Below, one piece after another: positions 45,746 to 57,690 of a stretch of DNA of 64,000 nucleotides. The position numbers and the translations under genes were made by a program. Below the pieces are notes generated by a model. The model was given only the letters and a program-made list of their open reading frames with translations. It made no database searches and was not told the DNA's origin. Origin of the DNA: Spodoptera frugiperda (Eukaryota > Arthropoda > Insecta > Lepidoptera > Noctuidae); the NCBI RefSeq assembly GCF_023101765.2, contig NC_064242.1, positions 5,754,327-5,818,326 on the forward strand, read 5' to 3'. Within the stretch, counting starts at the first letter, position 1; each line of letters opens with the position of its first letter.

Positions 45746-47051
45746 AAAAAAAACAAAATATAACTTGTGCACTTCCAGAAGATTGGTATTTAATATATTT
45801 AAATTTTATATTAAGAATAATGTTTTTTACATATAACACAACTGGTAGAAATAGTTTTTGCATCGAATATGTTTTTGTTCCTTTAACAGAGGTGGTGGTG
45901 CTCTATGCTCTAATATGTGGATACAACCAACACCTCAAATTCACCAGTTAAGTTATGAGTCTCGTACATTACAGGGCAACCTATTCACCGGGCAAATTTC
46001 CAAATTGCACTTTACTACTGCAACAGGGGAAATTCTTAAAATACTTTGTTCTACCCGTCAATATAACCATACTTCTCACGGCTAATCCGTTGAGCTAATC
46101 GGTATAATATTGAGGCACTCTTAATAAGTAATTAACTAAATTGTTTTGGTGAAACATTTTACTTTATCGAGCTTTTCTGAAGCAATTTGATTTAGTTTCG
46201 CGTAATTTGTAACTAAAATAAAGTTATCTCAATTAAAACAGTATTGCCTATTTATAAATTGTTAAGTACTTACAATAATAATTACTATGTTTTCAACTTA
46301 TTCACGTAAATATTTGACAAGGAAAAGCCTGTCGGTAAAATCTACTCATGAATATGACCCTTTAACATGGCTTGAAAATAGTCGAATTCTTCGTCAAACA
46401 GTTACATGAGTAAGCCAAAAGACATAATAATTAATTAAGTATGTCTCAGGAAAGTTACAATATAAACAAGTCTATAAATTGTGTATTGCTAAATATTTAA
46501 ATGAGGATCGATATGGATTGCGTACTCACCTAGAGTTTCTAAAGAAGTGGACAATTTAATACAAAACTTTGTTTAGTCATCATTATTATTTACTGCATTT
46601 GTGCCAGTATAAAAATCATCTACATCCCATTCATACAATTTCTCTTTACCATATTATGATTATAGTAAATTCCTAACCAAACCTAATAGATCCCGCGATG
46701 TGTTATTGATTTATCTAGGTAATGTGGCTAATATCCAGAACGTATTATTAATCAGGGCATTATTATATTAATTAGAGCATAGCTGGCTCTACCAAATCCT
46801 CTAGCTAATTTAAGTTATGTTACATAATAGAATCAATCATCAAAGACCAGTTTTCTGAAGAAGATAGTGGTTATTTAGGCATCTTTCATTCAATACGAAT
46901 TGAGACTTAATTCAAATCAAAAAGATAGTAATTTGATTAGTAATTCAAGGAACAAAATTCGCAAAATGACTTTAATGGAGAACAATTTTAATAGGTTTAT
47001 ACATTTTAGATACTGCATAACTTGTAAATAATTGTCTCACATCTACTTATT
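45746..47051. other. Nothing recognised
   Basis: AT-rich. The overlapping short frames at 45736-46085 have no start context, signal peptide or motif. Confidence 0.4.
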
Positions 47052-47325
47052 CGGAGAATAAGGATGATTTTCCACCAGTGCTAAGCTGTGAAAGTAAGTG
47101 ACCATTTCCAACAATACTAAGCTATGTAGCTGTGCGAGGAAGATGCGCAGCTCGAGTTTGCGATGTATCTATAGTAGGGAAGCCATCCATAGCATGCATC
47201 TTTCTATATAAAAAACAAAGCTTAGCTAAATGCGTTTCCACCAGTGCTAATCTATCAATAAATATAATTGATGGAAGCCAAACGCATCCACAGCAACGTA
47301 ACACAGCAAATCTCTAATGGAAAAG
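47052..47325. mobile_element. TIR element family D, copy 2 (inverted relative to copy 1)
   Basis: Starts ggatgattttccaccagtgc and ends with cgcatccacagcaacgtaac acagcaaatctctaatgga aaagcactc, matching the reverse complement of 40928-41180. Confidence 0.7.
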
Positions 47326-47914
47326 CACTCAAAATTAAATTCAACCAAAGATCTGTGTACACCTAACTAATAGTAGATTTGTTTAAGCTATTTATAATGA
47401 CAGACATCCAATTATTATCTATTCTATTTGCCATAAAAAGCATCATCATCGTGAGTTGACTTTTTAAAAGTTCGAATGTTAAATTATATTAATGACTCAA
47501 GAGGAAAATTCCTATAAATAAATCTATAGAAGACACGTTACTAAGTCGCTAGTCAAACACAAAACAACCAACAATTAATTTCACAATATTTGACATAAAA
47601 ATAAAATCATAAGTAGGATCTTATGACGGAACTCAGTGACTCTTACGTTCAACTCAGTGCGTAACTACAATGAACTTGACCCGGGTTTTTGTGTAACAGT
47701 GAGTGTTACAACCCGGTGTTATGACTGTTACTGAGTTACATCACTGAGCCACTAGTCGCGACTGGTAAAAGTTGGTTGTTTATAATAATATTTTTATTGG
47801 CAAATTTTCTTGTTAAGAATTTATTATTACGTTATAGTATTGGGTTTGTTGTAGAACTACATTTAATCAGAAACACTGTAGTAGATTTTGACTGGAAATT
47901 TTCAAATATAGCGC
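47326..47914. other. Nothing recognised
   Basis: AT-rich. Several gtgacttactgagt-like words (gactctt, cagtgac, actgagtt) cluster near 47635-47750 but form no clear repeat. Confidence 0.35.
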
Positions 47915-48008
47915 ATTTTTTTATGGAATATGAGGCAGACGAGCAAACGTGTCACCTGATGGTAAGCTATCAGCGCCGCCCATGGACACCCGCAACACCA
48001 GAGGAGTA
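47915..48008 (-). repeat. Repeat family B, 3' fragment
   Basis: It contains tttatggaatatgaggcaga, gtcacctgatggtaagctat and ccgcccatggacacccgcaa. Confidence 0.75.
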
Positions 48009-48555
48009 ATTTACAATAATAATAAAAGTATCTCATAAGTAACAAAAGTAACTGGGAATTTCCAAACCAAAAAACTATCGAAAACCACAACAACAAACTC
48101 GGCACAATCAACTTTTTCTAATGGACTTGCGAGCATTGGCCATTGAGCTAATCAAAACATTAAAATAACAACAGTCAAAAGAAGCATTATCTCTAATAGG
48201 AATAAACTTTTTACACATCTCCATACATAATTACAAACCCACAAACAACAAAACGCAAGCAGTAATGTTGCCATTTAATTAAACGTTTTCCAACACAGCG
48301 AAGTGGCTGGACAGACGGACATGCATGTATTTGCGCAGTGATTAGTAATTAGTTCAGTGGCAACACTAAAACGGGTCCGTCGATCATTTGACGGCGGACG
48401 TATTGTAGCCACTCTAATTAACAATTTAAGGGACGCTAATTGCGATTCTGATTAATTAGCTAGATACCAGTTTTGGATTATTATTAGCAAATTATTTTGT
48501 TATTGTTTTTTTATAGTGTCATTTGTATAACGGTTCCTTCAAAACTATTATTAGC
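48009..48555. other. Nothing recognised
   Basis: AT-rich unique-looking sequence. Confidence 0.4.
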
Positions 48556-48597
48556 TTGAAAAAATACAACGCATTACAATGCGTTGTATTTTTTCAA
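48556..48597. repeat. Perfect 42-nt inverted repeat
   Basis: Two 20-nt arms (ttgaaaaaatacaacgcatt and its exact complement) are separated by the two bases ac. It lies just before a LINE tail insertion. Confidence 0.9.
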
Positions 48598-48610
48598 ATA
48601 TGATTTTTGC

Positions 48611-48776
48611 TTTTTTTTTGAGGGTGATAATCATCCAATGTCTTCTCATAACGGGCGAGGCAAGACGGAAGTGTCAGACTCTTACTGACTAAAAACCACC
48701 CCGTTCCTACTCCTGCTTTTTGAGCCGGAGCCTCGGTAAACCTGCTACGTAGTCCGCAGCTCCGGATTAGGCACAT
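48611..48776 (-). mobile_element. 5'-truncated LINE tail copy
   Basis: A poly(T) run is followed by gtcagactcttactgactaa, aaccaccccgttcctactcc and tagtccgcagctccggatta, the 3' UTR of the LINE. Confidence 0.8.
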
Positions 48777-49199
48777 CATTTTTTGTTGCAGTTAGGTATA
48801 TGACAAAAACTTTAATTTTCCTAGTCCTGAATATATTGTCTTAAAGTTATTTTATAATAACTGCTGTAACATCTACACTTGTACCTATAGTCGCAATAAC
48901 CGATTTGAATTCGAAAAGTTAAGCATCTTTATTAAAATCTTATAATTGTTTAATTGCCAAAATTGCTATCACCTCTATTCGTCCTATTGAGGATAAAACG
49001 TTTATTTTTATATCCGAATTAACAAATCTGCAATATACTCGTATATATTTTGAAACCATGATGCCACGAGATTGGATCGTTGTAGACTTGCATCATTTTG
49101 ATGTAGGTATGTCGGCGGTATTGCGTTAAACCTTCCACTATGTTCTAATTATTTTGCCATTAGGCTGTGTTCTATATATACATTTTGTATGTGTTTATT
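48777..49199. other. Nothing recognised
   Basis: AT-rich, no feature recognised. Confidence 0.4.
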
Positions 49200-49213
49200 C
49201 CTAAATATCATCA

Positions 49214-49398
49214 TCATCAGCCTATAAGTGGCCACTGCTGACCAAAGTCTCTTCTCACATGAAGAAGGTTTGAGCATTAATCACCACGCTTACGTGTGTG
49301 TCTAAATAATCTCAGAAAGTACATATAACTCGGAAAAAATCACGTTGGTTCTTGCCATTGCAAGGTTTCGAACCCGCTCTCTCACTTTCGTGCAAATC
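49214..49398 (-). mobile_element. SINE with gatgatgatg tail and 14-bp TSD
   Basis: A perfect duplication, cctaaatatcatca, flanks it (49200-49213 and 49399-49412). On the minus strand the head has a B-box-like gcgggttcgaaacc. The body includes ctcttctcacatgaagaagg (plus strand) and the tail is a tga/atc repeat. Confidence 0.8.
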
Positions 49399-49412
49399 CC
49401 TAAATATCATCA

Positions 49413-50428
49413 CTATTATTTTTACCAAAGGTATTTGAAGGACCGATAGCAATGTGACACTTTATAATAAGTAGGTATATTTGTATGCGTGTAGGTATTA
49501 CATTCGTCATTTAGCACCAAGTTAGTAATATCCTTATGTAGTCTAGGAAAAACCAAGATTTTATCGTATCAAGAATCAAAATAAAACATTTTATAGATCA
49601 CTAGTTCAACCGGACAGTCTCATTAAGTACTGGGTTAATTTATTCGAATACTAATTACCTATTACAATTTATTTTCTTTTGTTTGAGTCACAATGCCTTA
49701 TTTAATTACTCAAAAGTATTTAATTTAATATAAACACATGGTATTTAAAATTATTCACCACCTTAAACTAAGTGCCCGACAAAATCATATGATAGATGGT
49801 GCATACGAAATACGTTCGGCTATCCAAATATTGTGAAACAAGTCCTAAAACTACTAAAAATAATAACATCTTAAATACATCAGTCTTAAAAAGGACAAAG
49901 CCGATCGCATTTATAATGCTAAATGCGTCTATTGGATTGTGATCACTCGCTTTCAAGAATACGAAATGAGTCTATTGTTCTAGCTGAACATTTTGCCATA
50001 ATAAAGGTACGAGTGACCGAGAAAATAATTCATTTATCATTGTTTTTATTAGTACTAGTTGTAACTAGTATACATTCATTGATACTAGGTGAGAAAAAAA
50101 TATATTAAATGGCAGTTATTTTTATTTATAAATCTCTGACTGCGTTATGTATCGTATACGTAATAATGATAATAAATTAGATGACTATAGTAAAGAATAG
50201 AAATTCTATCATGATCTAAAATAGCATATACCTTAATATGAAACACTACCTATTTAGAATAAATAAACCGAAACGAATCCCTGATCTTCATTAAAAAAAA
50301 TAAAAATCGGTCAGCACACTGGCCGCACGTAAACTAAAAAGACTACAAAGAAAATACTAAAAATAAAATCACATAAATTAAAAATCTTACCACCATTACA
50401 AAATTACCAATCAAAAACCAAAACTTAC
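49413..50428. other. Nothing recognised
   Basis: AT-rich, no feature recognised. Confidence 0.4.
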
Positions 50429-50510
50429 TTCGTTTAAGCACACTGCACAAATATAAATCACTAAATATTTAAAAAATACTTCGAAATTCGTACGTTTATA
50501 CGCTTTCGAG
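50429..50510 (-). promoter_or_regulatory. Candidate promoter and 5'-UTR exon of the Gly-rich gene
   Basis: On the minus strand an initiator-like GCAGTG (A at 50444) is followed by 15 nt and a consensus donor (acgaa|gtaagt, exon end 50429). An A/T-rich tttttaaatat lies about 30 bp upstream and a TATAAAC at 50500-50494. The region just upstream (50500-50650) is CpG-rich against an AT-rich background. A non-coding first exon is required by the acceptor before the ATG at 34133. That it is this one is a guess. Confidence 0.3.
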
Positions 50511-50957
50511 CGTCGCGTGCGCCGATAGAGGCTTTGCTGAATCAACTACCCGTAGTTGTAGAGCATTAGGCCTTGCCATTCTCCTGTTCGGCGTCCAACG
50601 GTTCAACCGGTCCGTTTGACCACATTTACACCGTAAACCAATTAAATAAACAAATCCAGTTCTACCCCAGTCTACATCAAATAATTTTTAGTACTATTTA
50701 AAATCAACGTTCTTTTTTATTATTCATGAATTTTTTCGCCGAACAATAAGAACTTGAATATTTATTTATTCATAAGGCATTTAAAATTTTCGCGTTTAAC
50801 ATTTCATCTAACTTCGACCGAGAAATATTAATATGTTGATTACATTGATTGAGCTTTTAATGGGCGTGTTGTAGTACCTACTTTCTAAGCTTTTGTTGAT
50901 ATTTTATGATTTATGATTTGTTTTGAAAATATAGAAATTGTATCTAAATAAAATTTA
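50511..50957. other. CpG-rich stretch then AT-rich sequence
   Basis: 50501-50650 contains cgctttcgagcgtcgcgtgc and gttcggcgtccaacggttca, unusual for this window and without a repeat match here. The rest is AT-rich. Confidence 0.4.
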
Positions 50958-51058
50958 AGGCTCCGGTTCAAAGCAGGAGTAGGAACGGCGTAGTTTTTAG
51001 TCAATATGAGTCTGAGACTTCCTCTTACCTCACCCAAAGCAGAAAAATCATCCTATAT
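50958..51058 (+). mobile_element. 5'-truncated LINE tail copy (decayed)
   Basis: The stretch aggctccggttcaaagcagg to ggcgtagtttttagtcaata tgagtctgag, then cacccaaagcagaaaaatca, matches the LINE 3' UTR with many changes. Confidence 0.7.
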
Positions 51059-51547
51059 CTTCTATATAGGTTTTGTTCCTCTTAAAAGAAGTTACCCATG
51101 TTTACTTTTATATGTGTTTATTTAAAGTTACTGTTATAATCTTTTACCAAAGTTTTACCAAGTCTTTTACCAAATAAAAAATGGCTATTACCAAATATAT
51201 TATCAGCCTCACGCTGTGATCAAGATCGGCATATTTTGACTATAATTATAAAGGTAGAACAGCGACTACATCAATAAGCTAAAACAACTTAGTTCCAAAC
51301 CTCAAAGAACCTCTTATTTGTTACATTTCTGTGTAAATGACACCAACGCAACATTTTGCAACTCTAATCCGCGTAAATGAATTAATAGAAGCATAGTGGA
51401 ATTTCCTCATTCAACTTTATAATTTATTCTGCATAACAATAAGTTCAAAACACATTAACATGATGACAAGACTATTTTATTAAACAAACATTTCTATTTA
51501 GTTTCTTAAAATTGATGATATAAAAATCTGCTGACGTAAAGGCAAGT
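51059..51547. other. Nothing recognised
   Basis: AT-rich, no feature recognised. Confidence 0.4.
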
Positions 51548-51730
51548 GTAGGAGAGCCATGATACAGCATGAATGGGTCGGATTGACTGGAGTGCGACCA
51601 CTACCTCATAGAAAACCGACGTGAACCGCCTCCAAAAGGCCGGTAATACCTTTGGGGGTTCGGGTGTCCATAGGCGAAGATTGCTTGCCATCAGGTGATT
51701 CGTCTCCTCGTTTACATCTGGCATCTCTAC
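51548..51730 (+). repeat. Repeat family B, shortened copy
   Basis: Starts gtaggagagccatgatacag and ends tgccatcaggtgattcgtct cctcgttta, with an internal deletion relative to the 45480 copy. Confidence 0.75.
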
Positions 51731-51852
51731 TCCTTTCATGGAAACTTAGAACACAGACAGAACGAACTATTCAAAGGCTACCTTAATTTAAATACTAAAT
51801 TACACAAAGGAAATTAAAGTACTTTGTACTCAAACCTGTTGGGAACATTAAC

Positions 51853-51886
51853 GCTCTAGATAGTCTAGAGCCCTATCTAGATAGGG
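51853..51886. repeat. Twin overlapping palindromes
   Basis: GCTCTAGA-tag-TCTAGAGC (51853-51871) shares its last base with the perfect 16-bp palindrome CCCTATCTAGATAGGG (51871-51886). Confidence 0.75.
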
Positions 51887-52382
51887 CATAAAAATTAACA
51901 CTAAAACTAAGAACTAATAACTTACTACGTCTATCTCCTTACACAGTGTAAAAAAGCAAGTAAAAAACATAACCCTTTTATTTTGGTTACTATTATGGCA
52001 ATAGTTTTTAAACTTAATTTGAGCTACAATGCTTAATTTTGTCGATTATCTGATCTTTTCTTTTTTCACATTTTTATTTGTATACCAGTTTTATACGACA
52101 ATCAAAATTTTAATTTTAAGGTAATTATCACTTTACACACACGATAGTCACAATTTTAAGGAGGTTGAGTTAGTACAGATCTTCTAAAATCTGTTATAAG
52201 ACTCAGTTCTGTGTACTTATTGGTTAGTGATTACGGGTTATTATCGCGTAATATAATGTAATACACTATTATTTAATGGCAATAACAACAAATATTTTCT
52301 TTCTACTTTCATAATTAAATTTACTATATAATGCTATTGTATTATACGTCTAGCAAGAATGTATAATGTAATAGCACTTAAA
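51887..52382. other. Nothing recognised
   Basis: AT-rich, no feature recognised. Confidence 0.4.
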
Positions 52383-52560
52383 TGCACGGTTGGCGCGGTT
52401 GGGCAATCGGCTGCCACTTAACGCGTAGCGGTTTCGATTCCCGCACGGAGCCACTCTTTGTGTGATCCACAAATTGTTGTTTCGGGTCTGAGTGTTATAT
52501 GTATGTGAACTTGTATGTTTGTAAACGCACCCACGACACAGGAGAAAATTCTAATGTTGG
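52383..52560 (+). mobile_element. tRNA-headed SINE, family 2
   Basis: The head gcacggttggcgcggttggg is followed by a B-box-like ggtttcgattcccgc, tgtgatccacaaattgttgt and cccacgacacaggagaaaat. Close to the copy at 24189. Confidence 0.85.
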
Positions 52561-53764
52561 TGTAAAATTCAATTTACGGCAAAAACTAATAATTTCTTCA
52601 TATAAGTAGTAGGCTTATTTACTGAATAATACAAAAGTAATAGTTTTAAATATTTTGCCTTATTTTTGCTTTGTTACTGAAAATCAAACTCGTGGACTCT
52701 ACCTAAATATAATATAAAACCATTTAATAATATTTTTTATCTGATATTTTACTAAAAAAAAACCTGTGATTTCGTATCTCTGTATTTCTGTTTGATTAAT
52801 AGGTAGATTGGTACATTGGAAAATTTTATAGGCGCCTATATAAAAATATTAAAAAAGTGAGTGTGCTTATATCCATTCATATCCAATCCACAAAAATAAA
52901 TGCAACGCGTAAACCCGATATAGGTATATGTCCGCTATTTTTATTTATAAAACAATAATAAAATAAATCAGAACACAAAAATACAGTAGATAGGTACACA
53001 TGTTTTAATCAATTTATATTACTTTTAATTATTTAAGTAAAATCTTATATGACGTCAATACGATCATGGAAATAATTACTTTCAATAAACAGGTCTAAAA
53101 TATAATTTTTTGCACATTAATAAATATAAATGACATTATATTTTTATGGCCTTTTTTAACGTTGAAAAGTCTGCATTTGGTCTGTCTGACACATGTGAAG
53201 TATTGCAGTACCTACTATAATGCTAAGATGATCTTTACCATCAGATGGTCTATAAGTTTCGTAGGAAAAAAATACGCATCACAATTTTATTTTGTTCTAA
53301 ATTTTTTTTTAATAGTAGTTTTAGTGTAAATAATGGATAAATTCAACAATGTAATAAAAGTTCAATAGAGCTGTACAAAGACTAACTATAGACTTCACAT
53401 CTTAAATCCACTCACTACCACAAGCCAAAGAAGAAAAATAAACAAAATTTCGTATAAGTAAGCACGTAAGTAGCTAAAAAACAAATAAAAATGTAGTAAA
53501 AAGAGCGCAATTGACGCACGGTCTCAGGAGGGTTCTCGACCTTCCACAAGAGATCGAAAAACCCAGAGTGCTATTAACTTTTAATAAAACATGACTTACT
53601 ATAAAATTGCGAATCCCTGGAAGGTTCCATTCAAAGTTTTTTTGGTGTGTTTGGAATATTTTTAGAACATAATTTAAAATCGATTTTTGTTTATTATTAT
53701 CTCATTAGTACCTATATTTTTAGAAATCTTACAAAAGACAGTGCGAAACTAAGGGTTAATTTTT
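52561..53764. other. Nothing recognised
   Basis: AT-rich unique-looking sequence, no exon recognised. Confidence 0.4.
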
Positions 53765-53965
53765 TTAAGGAGGAAAATCATTCAATGACTTCTCTCGCTT
53801 GAGGGAGTGTCAGACTCTTACTGAATAAAAACCACCCCGTTTCTACTTTTACTTTTCGAGCTGGAGCCCCGGTAAACCCAAACTAGGTAGTCCGCAGCTC
53901 CGGATCAGACATTAGCAAATCGGCCTCATTCTGTGGTGGTCTGATGGATCTATGAGATGATCTCA
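53765..53965 (-). mobile_element. 5'-truncated LINE tail copy
   Basis: It contains ggaggaaaatcattcaatga, gtcagactcttactgaataa and agtccgcagctccggatcag. A diverged direct repeat (cgaaactaaggg) lies at 53743-53754 and again near 54010, a possible aged duplication. Confidence 0.75.
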
Positions 53966-54449
53966 TTTGACTTGGCATATTTTTTTTAAATATTACGAAA
54001 TACAGACCGAAACTAAGGGCTATCTTACGTTTGCTGTTTAACATCAAATATTAGGAACAAAATGTTTTAATAATACTCAGCTCTAACTACTTATACAGTC
54101 AAGTATAATTAGCACAATCGTGGCAAAAACTGCTATAATAACCAGATAGACTACCTACATACTTATCTGAAATAGATCTACATACACATAATATAAGTAC
54201 TAAGTAACCAATGTAAGCTTATAAAACAGATGCTACAAAACATATTTTTGTTTCAAGTTTTCCTTATTCAAATACATAGTTTGGCAACATTTTATTAAGC
54301 GGAAAGGTCGACTGCTTTGCATTGTCGTTTTTCAAAATCAATCCAATGATCTAATCTAATGGTCAGAATGATTATTGCAACTTAAGTATTTGATTCTACG
54401 GTAGTTGCAGTAAATAATAATCTACTTGTGAACAACGTGGATCAGTCTG
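53966..54449. other. Nothing recognised
   Basis: AT-rich, no feature recognised. Confidence 0.4.
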
Positions 54450-54905
54450 TTCCGATATCTGCGCAATCAAACCCAGACAACAACTTGCGGATCACACAAA
54501 TACTTAGTTTTTCGGATCTGGGTGTAATCTGTATAATATGAAATCATGTAAGTGCCTCGTTGCCGTTGGTCTAGTGGTCGCAAGTGTGACTGCCGGGCAA
54601 GGGGTCTCGGGTTTGATTCCCGTGTTGGGCAAAGTATTACTGGGCTTTTTCGGTTTTCCGAAAATTTCTCAGTAGTAGCACGGAGCCTCGAATGTGCTTA
54701 GTATATGGTAGGGTCACCCCATATTACATGAAACTTATAACACAAAATAATGGTGAAAAGTGGGTGTAGATAGCGGCATATGTATAGCCTGCCTACCCCT
54801 TCGAGGATAAAAGGCGTGACGTTGCTTTTATGAAATCATGTGTTTATCATCGCACCCCGATACTAGAGAAAATCATAGAGTAAAGCAGCGTTTCTTAAAA
54901 AAAGT
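54450..54905 (+). mobile_element. SINE family 2 copy split by another SINE
   Basis: The left part (cggatcacacaaatacttag ... tctgggtgtaatctg) and the right part (atcgcaccccgatactagag aaaatcatag, ending in poly(A)) match the body and tail of family 2. They are separated by the inserted SINE at 54550-54829. Confidence 0.7.
54550..54829 (+). mobile_element. tRNA-headed SINE, family 1, nested
   Basis: 280 bp with a 12-bp perfect duplication atgaaatcatgt (54538-54549 and 54830-54841). The head ttgccgttggtctagtggtc and the B-box-like gggtttgattcccg match the copy at 9125. Confidence 0.88.
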
Positions 54906-55423
54906 TCAAGTACAAGATGCAAACCAAACACACGTTAATAGTTTATCCACATAGTAGCACTAAAGGTAAAATTTTCTCATTACATTCACCTATAGAAGAG
55001 CAAAAAGGCTACTGTCTACTCATTCCATTTCCTCATCGAATCTAAGTGGGAGAGCTTCGAATGATTTCTATCGGCGCCAATTCCCGGCTTAAGTAAATTA
55101 GACTGTTTGCTCTTTTACTTCCTAGAATTCATATAATTTCTTTTAATTTTCTCGTGGAAAATTCTAGAACACATCATTACTGAGGCAATTTTTTCTATTT
55201 TACTTCAATATTTGCTTCTAAAGTCATACAATTAGGAGGAATGACTATCGAGAATTATTTTTATGATAACTTCAGTGCCTACTAAATTGATGAAAATAAA
55301 TATTGGATGGTTATAGGTATGTCGAAAATCCCAAATTCTGCCAGAAGTCTATTCCAGGTGGACGAAGTCGTGGACAAAAGCTAGTTGTTAAATAAATCAT
55401 ATCATAAATAATTTCAAAGCCAA
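54906..55423. other. Nothing recognised
   Basis: AT-rich, no feature recognised. Confidence 0.4.
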
Positions 55424-55510
55424 AGCCAAAGTATCTTTATTGTGTAAGTTACAGATCTTAACAATGTATTCAAGTATCAATATGTTCTGCCTAATAGGCA
55501 TACAATAATT
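55424..55510. repeat. Possible retroelement end
   Basis: The direct aagccaaagccaaagtatct and tttattgtgtaagttacaga resemble retroelement-end repeats, but no second copy was seen in this window. Confidence 0.3.
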
Positions 55511-56108
55511 ACATAGACTTAAAATGGATGGAAGTTTAGTTCAGAATGTGGAATTCAGGTAATAAAATCTTTAATTTTAAATTAAACAATAATGTTTACT
55601 AATTACATAAACCGATAAATCAAATCCTCAATGATAGAGACATAAAACATGAAAATAAAATAAATTTACATAATAATAAAACATGCGTTACCTAATTGCG
55701 GTGAAAATATACGTAATTCAAACAATAATATTTCAAATTATTAATTAGTTTACCATTACATTGTAATTTGAATTAAATACCCAATTACTTCGAGATTTTT
55801 CCAAAAAATTCCACTATCATAATTGCGCACACATTAGTATAATCATTACTTTATTATTAATTAAAAGGTAATTCATTACATTTAAGTGAAGTATGAATAA
55901 TTTATTTCAACAGAAAATTCCTGGAATATGTCGACAAGTCAGTCCTTTCATTTAATAATCTAGGACTGTTTTTTATACCCTGAGACCAACCATTATCCTG
56001 AAGAATTAAGCTATCAAATACACAAAGCTTTTGTCAAATTGTGGTATTTCTAGAAAATAGAGCCTTGCCTGAATCAGAGTTTTCAGACAGATATAAACGA
56101 AGTATCTT
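55511..56108. other. Nothing recognised
   Basis: Very AT-rich, no feature recognised. Confidence 0.4.
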
Positions 56109-56111
56109 TAA

Positions 56112-56242
56112 TGCTGGGGCCACACTAATCGAATATGCCATTGATTTTGAAAACAAATGAACGATTATGAACTTTAAATGTTCGTACAAACATCAATTAT
56201 CGCCATAATCAAATGGCATATTCCATTAGTGTGGCCCCAGCA
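56112..56242. mobile_element. PIF/Harbinger-type MITE
   Basis: 131 bp with terminal inverted repeats beginning tgctggggccacactaat and extending about 35 bp (inner part gaatatgccattgatt). Flanked on both sides by TAA, fitting the 3-bp TWA duplication of PIF/Harbinger elements. Confidence 0.8.
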
Positions 56243-56725
56243 TAAGTCTCTTTTGAGTGGTTACTATTGTTCACATGCTTCATCATTGACCATCATCATC
56301 CTAGACTCAGATAGACTCCAGAAATCTTCCTTAACCAGGTGGTTAACCGTCGAACTACTACTATAAAAAATATGAACTTATTATTACTTGCACCCATGCA
56401 ATCTGCTTTAATTAAGGACATTTATTATCTACAAGCGCTTCACTTCATTACATTGTACTATATTTAGTTCTTGCTTCATTCCTGCATAGTCTAATTACAT
56501 TGCCCATTTAGAGATGTAATCTTCTCCATGCTAAGACAATGTTTGATATTCAGTATTAATTTTATGTATTAAGTTACTAGCTGTAATATTGTGGAAAGCT
56601 TAGTAATATACATAAACCGCACAGTGATTGAGATATTTATTTCTCTAAGGGATAATTAGAGCTGAGTTTGTAAATGGGCCGCCCACTACTTTTGTTTCAA
56701 AGAACATGGGGCTTTATTTTTTTTT
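56243..56725. other. Nothing recognised
   Basis: AT-rich, no feature recognised. Confidence 0.4.
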
Positions 56726-57690
56726 TTTGAGGGGGGAAAATCACAATGACTTATTCTTTTCTTTTCGATTTTGCGAGGCGTAGGGGAGTGTCAGACTTTT
56801 ACTGACTAAAAACCACCCCGTTCCTTTTCTGCCTTTCGAGCCGCAGCCCCTGTAAACCAGGCTAGGTTAAAAGCATGCTCCGGATTAGGCATGAAGTCCT
56901 AGTGGGTCCCATCTGTGGTGGTCTGATAACTCTTTAGGCGCGCTCGAAACGCGACGCGCAACACGCACGGGTCTGGTTCTGGTCGGGCGAAAAAAAAACG
57001 ATTGTTTCGCCGTCCGCAGACCCGCAATTAAATGCCGGAGACAAAACGATCCCCGACAAAAGAGAGTGCATCTCTCGCGACGGCTGGGGCGTAGTAGGTA
57101 TAACGTTCTCTCAAGCTGCCCGCCTCCTCCTTCAAAAAGCAATGACAAATGCTTCGCAGAAGGAGGAGACGGCATCCCACTGTCCCACTCGCTCCAACCA
57201 TGGCTTGTACCAATGCCGGAAAGAGGTACTTAGTAATGACTACAAATCCCTGATACACGGCGGTTCAGCCCATCAGGGCATACCCACCTATGTTCCACTG
57301 CAGAGCCTCAGGACGGTTTTGCAGGGATGACACCCGGGCGTTTCCTCCCGCCCAATGGTTTCAGACTGACAGGAACCTAATAACTTCCATGTCCGGTAAG
57401 CACCTGATTGGCGGTTGCAAAGGACGCCGTTACTCTACCTGCCACTGGTCAAAGAGGGAACTTATCGCTGCAATGACAGCGAGCCCATTTTCGGTTGCGA
57501 CAGTTCGTTAATCTACCCATTCCGCCATGAGATCGCGCCGGATTCGTCCCGCCACGCACTAATATGAAGTGGAGTTTGTGCCCAATGCAACGCGCGTCGG
57601 CGACACTTTAAACAGAAGACGCGCGCAAGCATTTAGTGCTTGCTCTCCAACCTTCCCACGGCGGTAATCCGGCAAGAACATGAGGCTAGC
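56726..57690 (-). pseudogene. Decayed R1-like LINE copy, 3' kilobase
   Basis: Homologous to 35500-36430. It includes the 3' UTR words gtcagacttttactgactaa and cacgcacgggtctggttctg, then the coding end, where broken frames still show ALVQAMV and EAVMLAKEEAE-like pieces. Many indels and stops make it non-functional. Confidence 0.8.
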
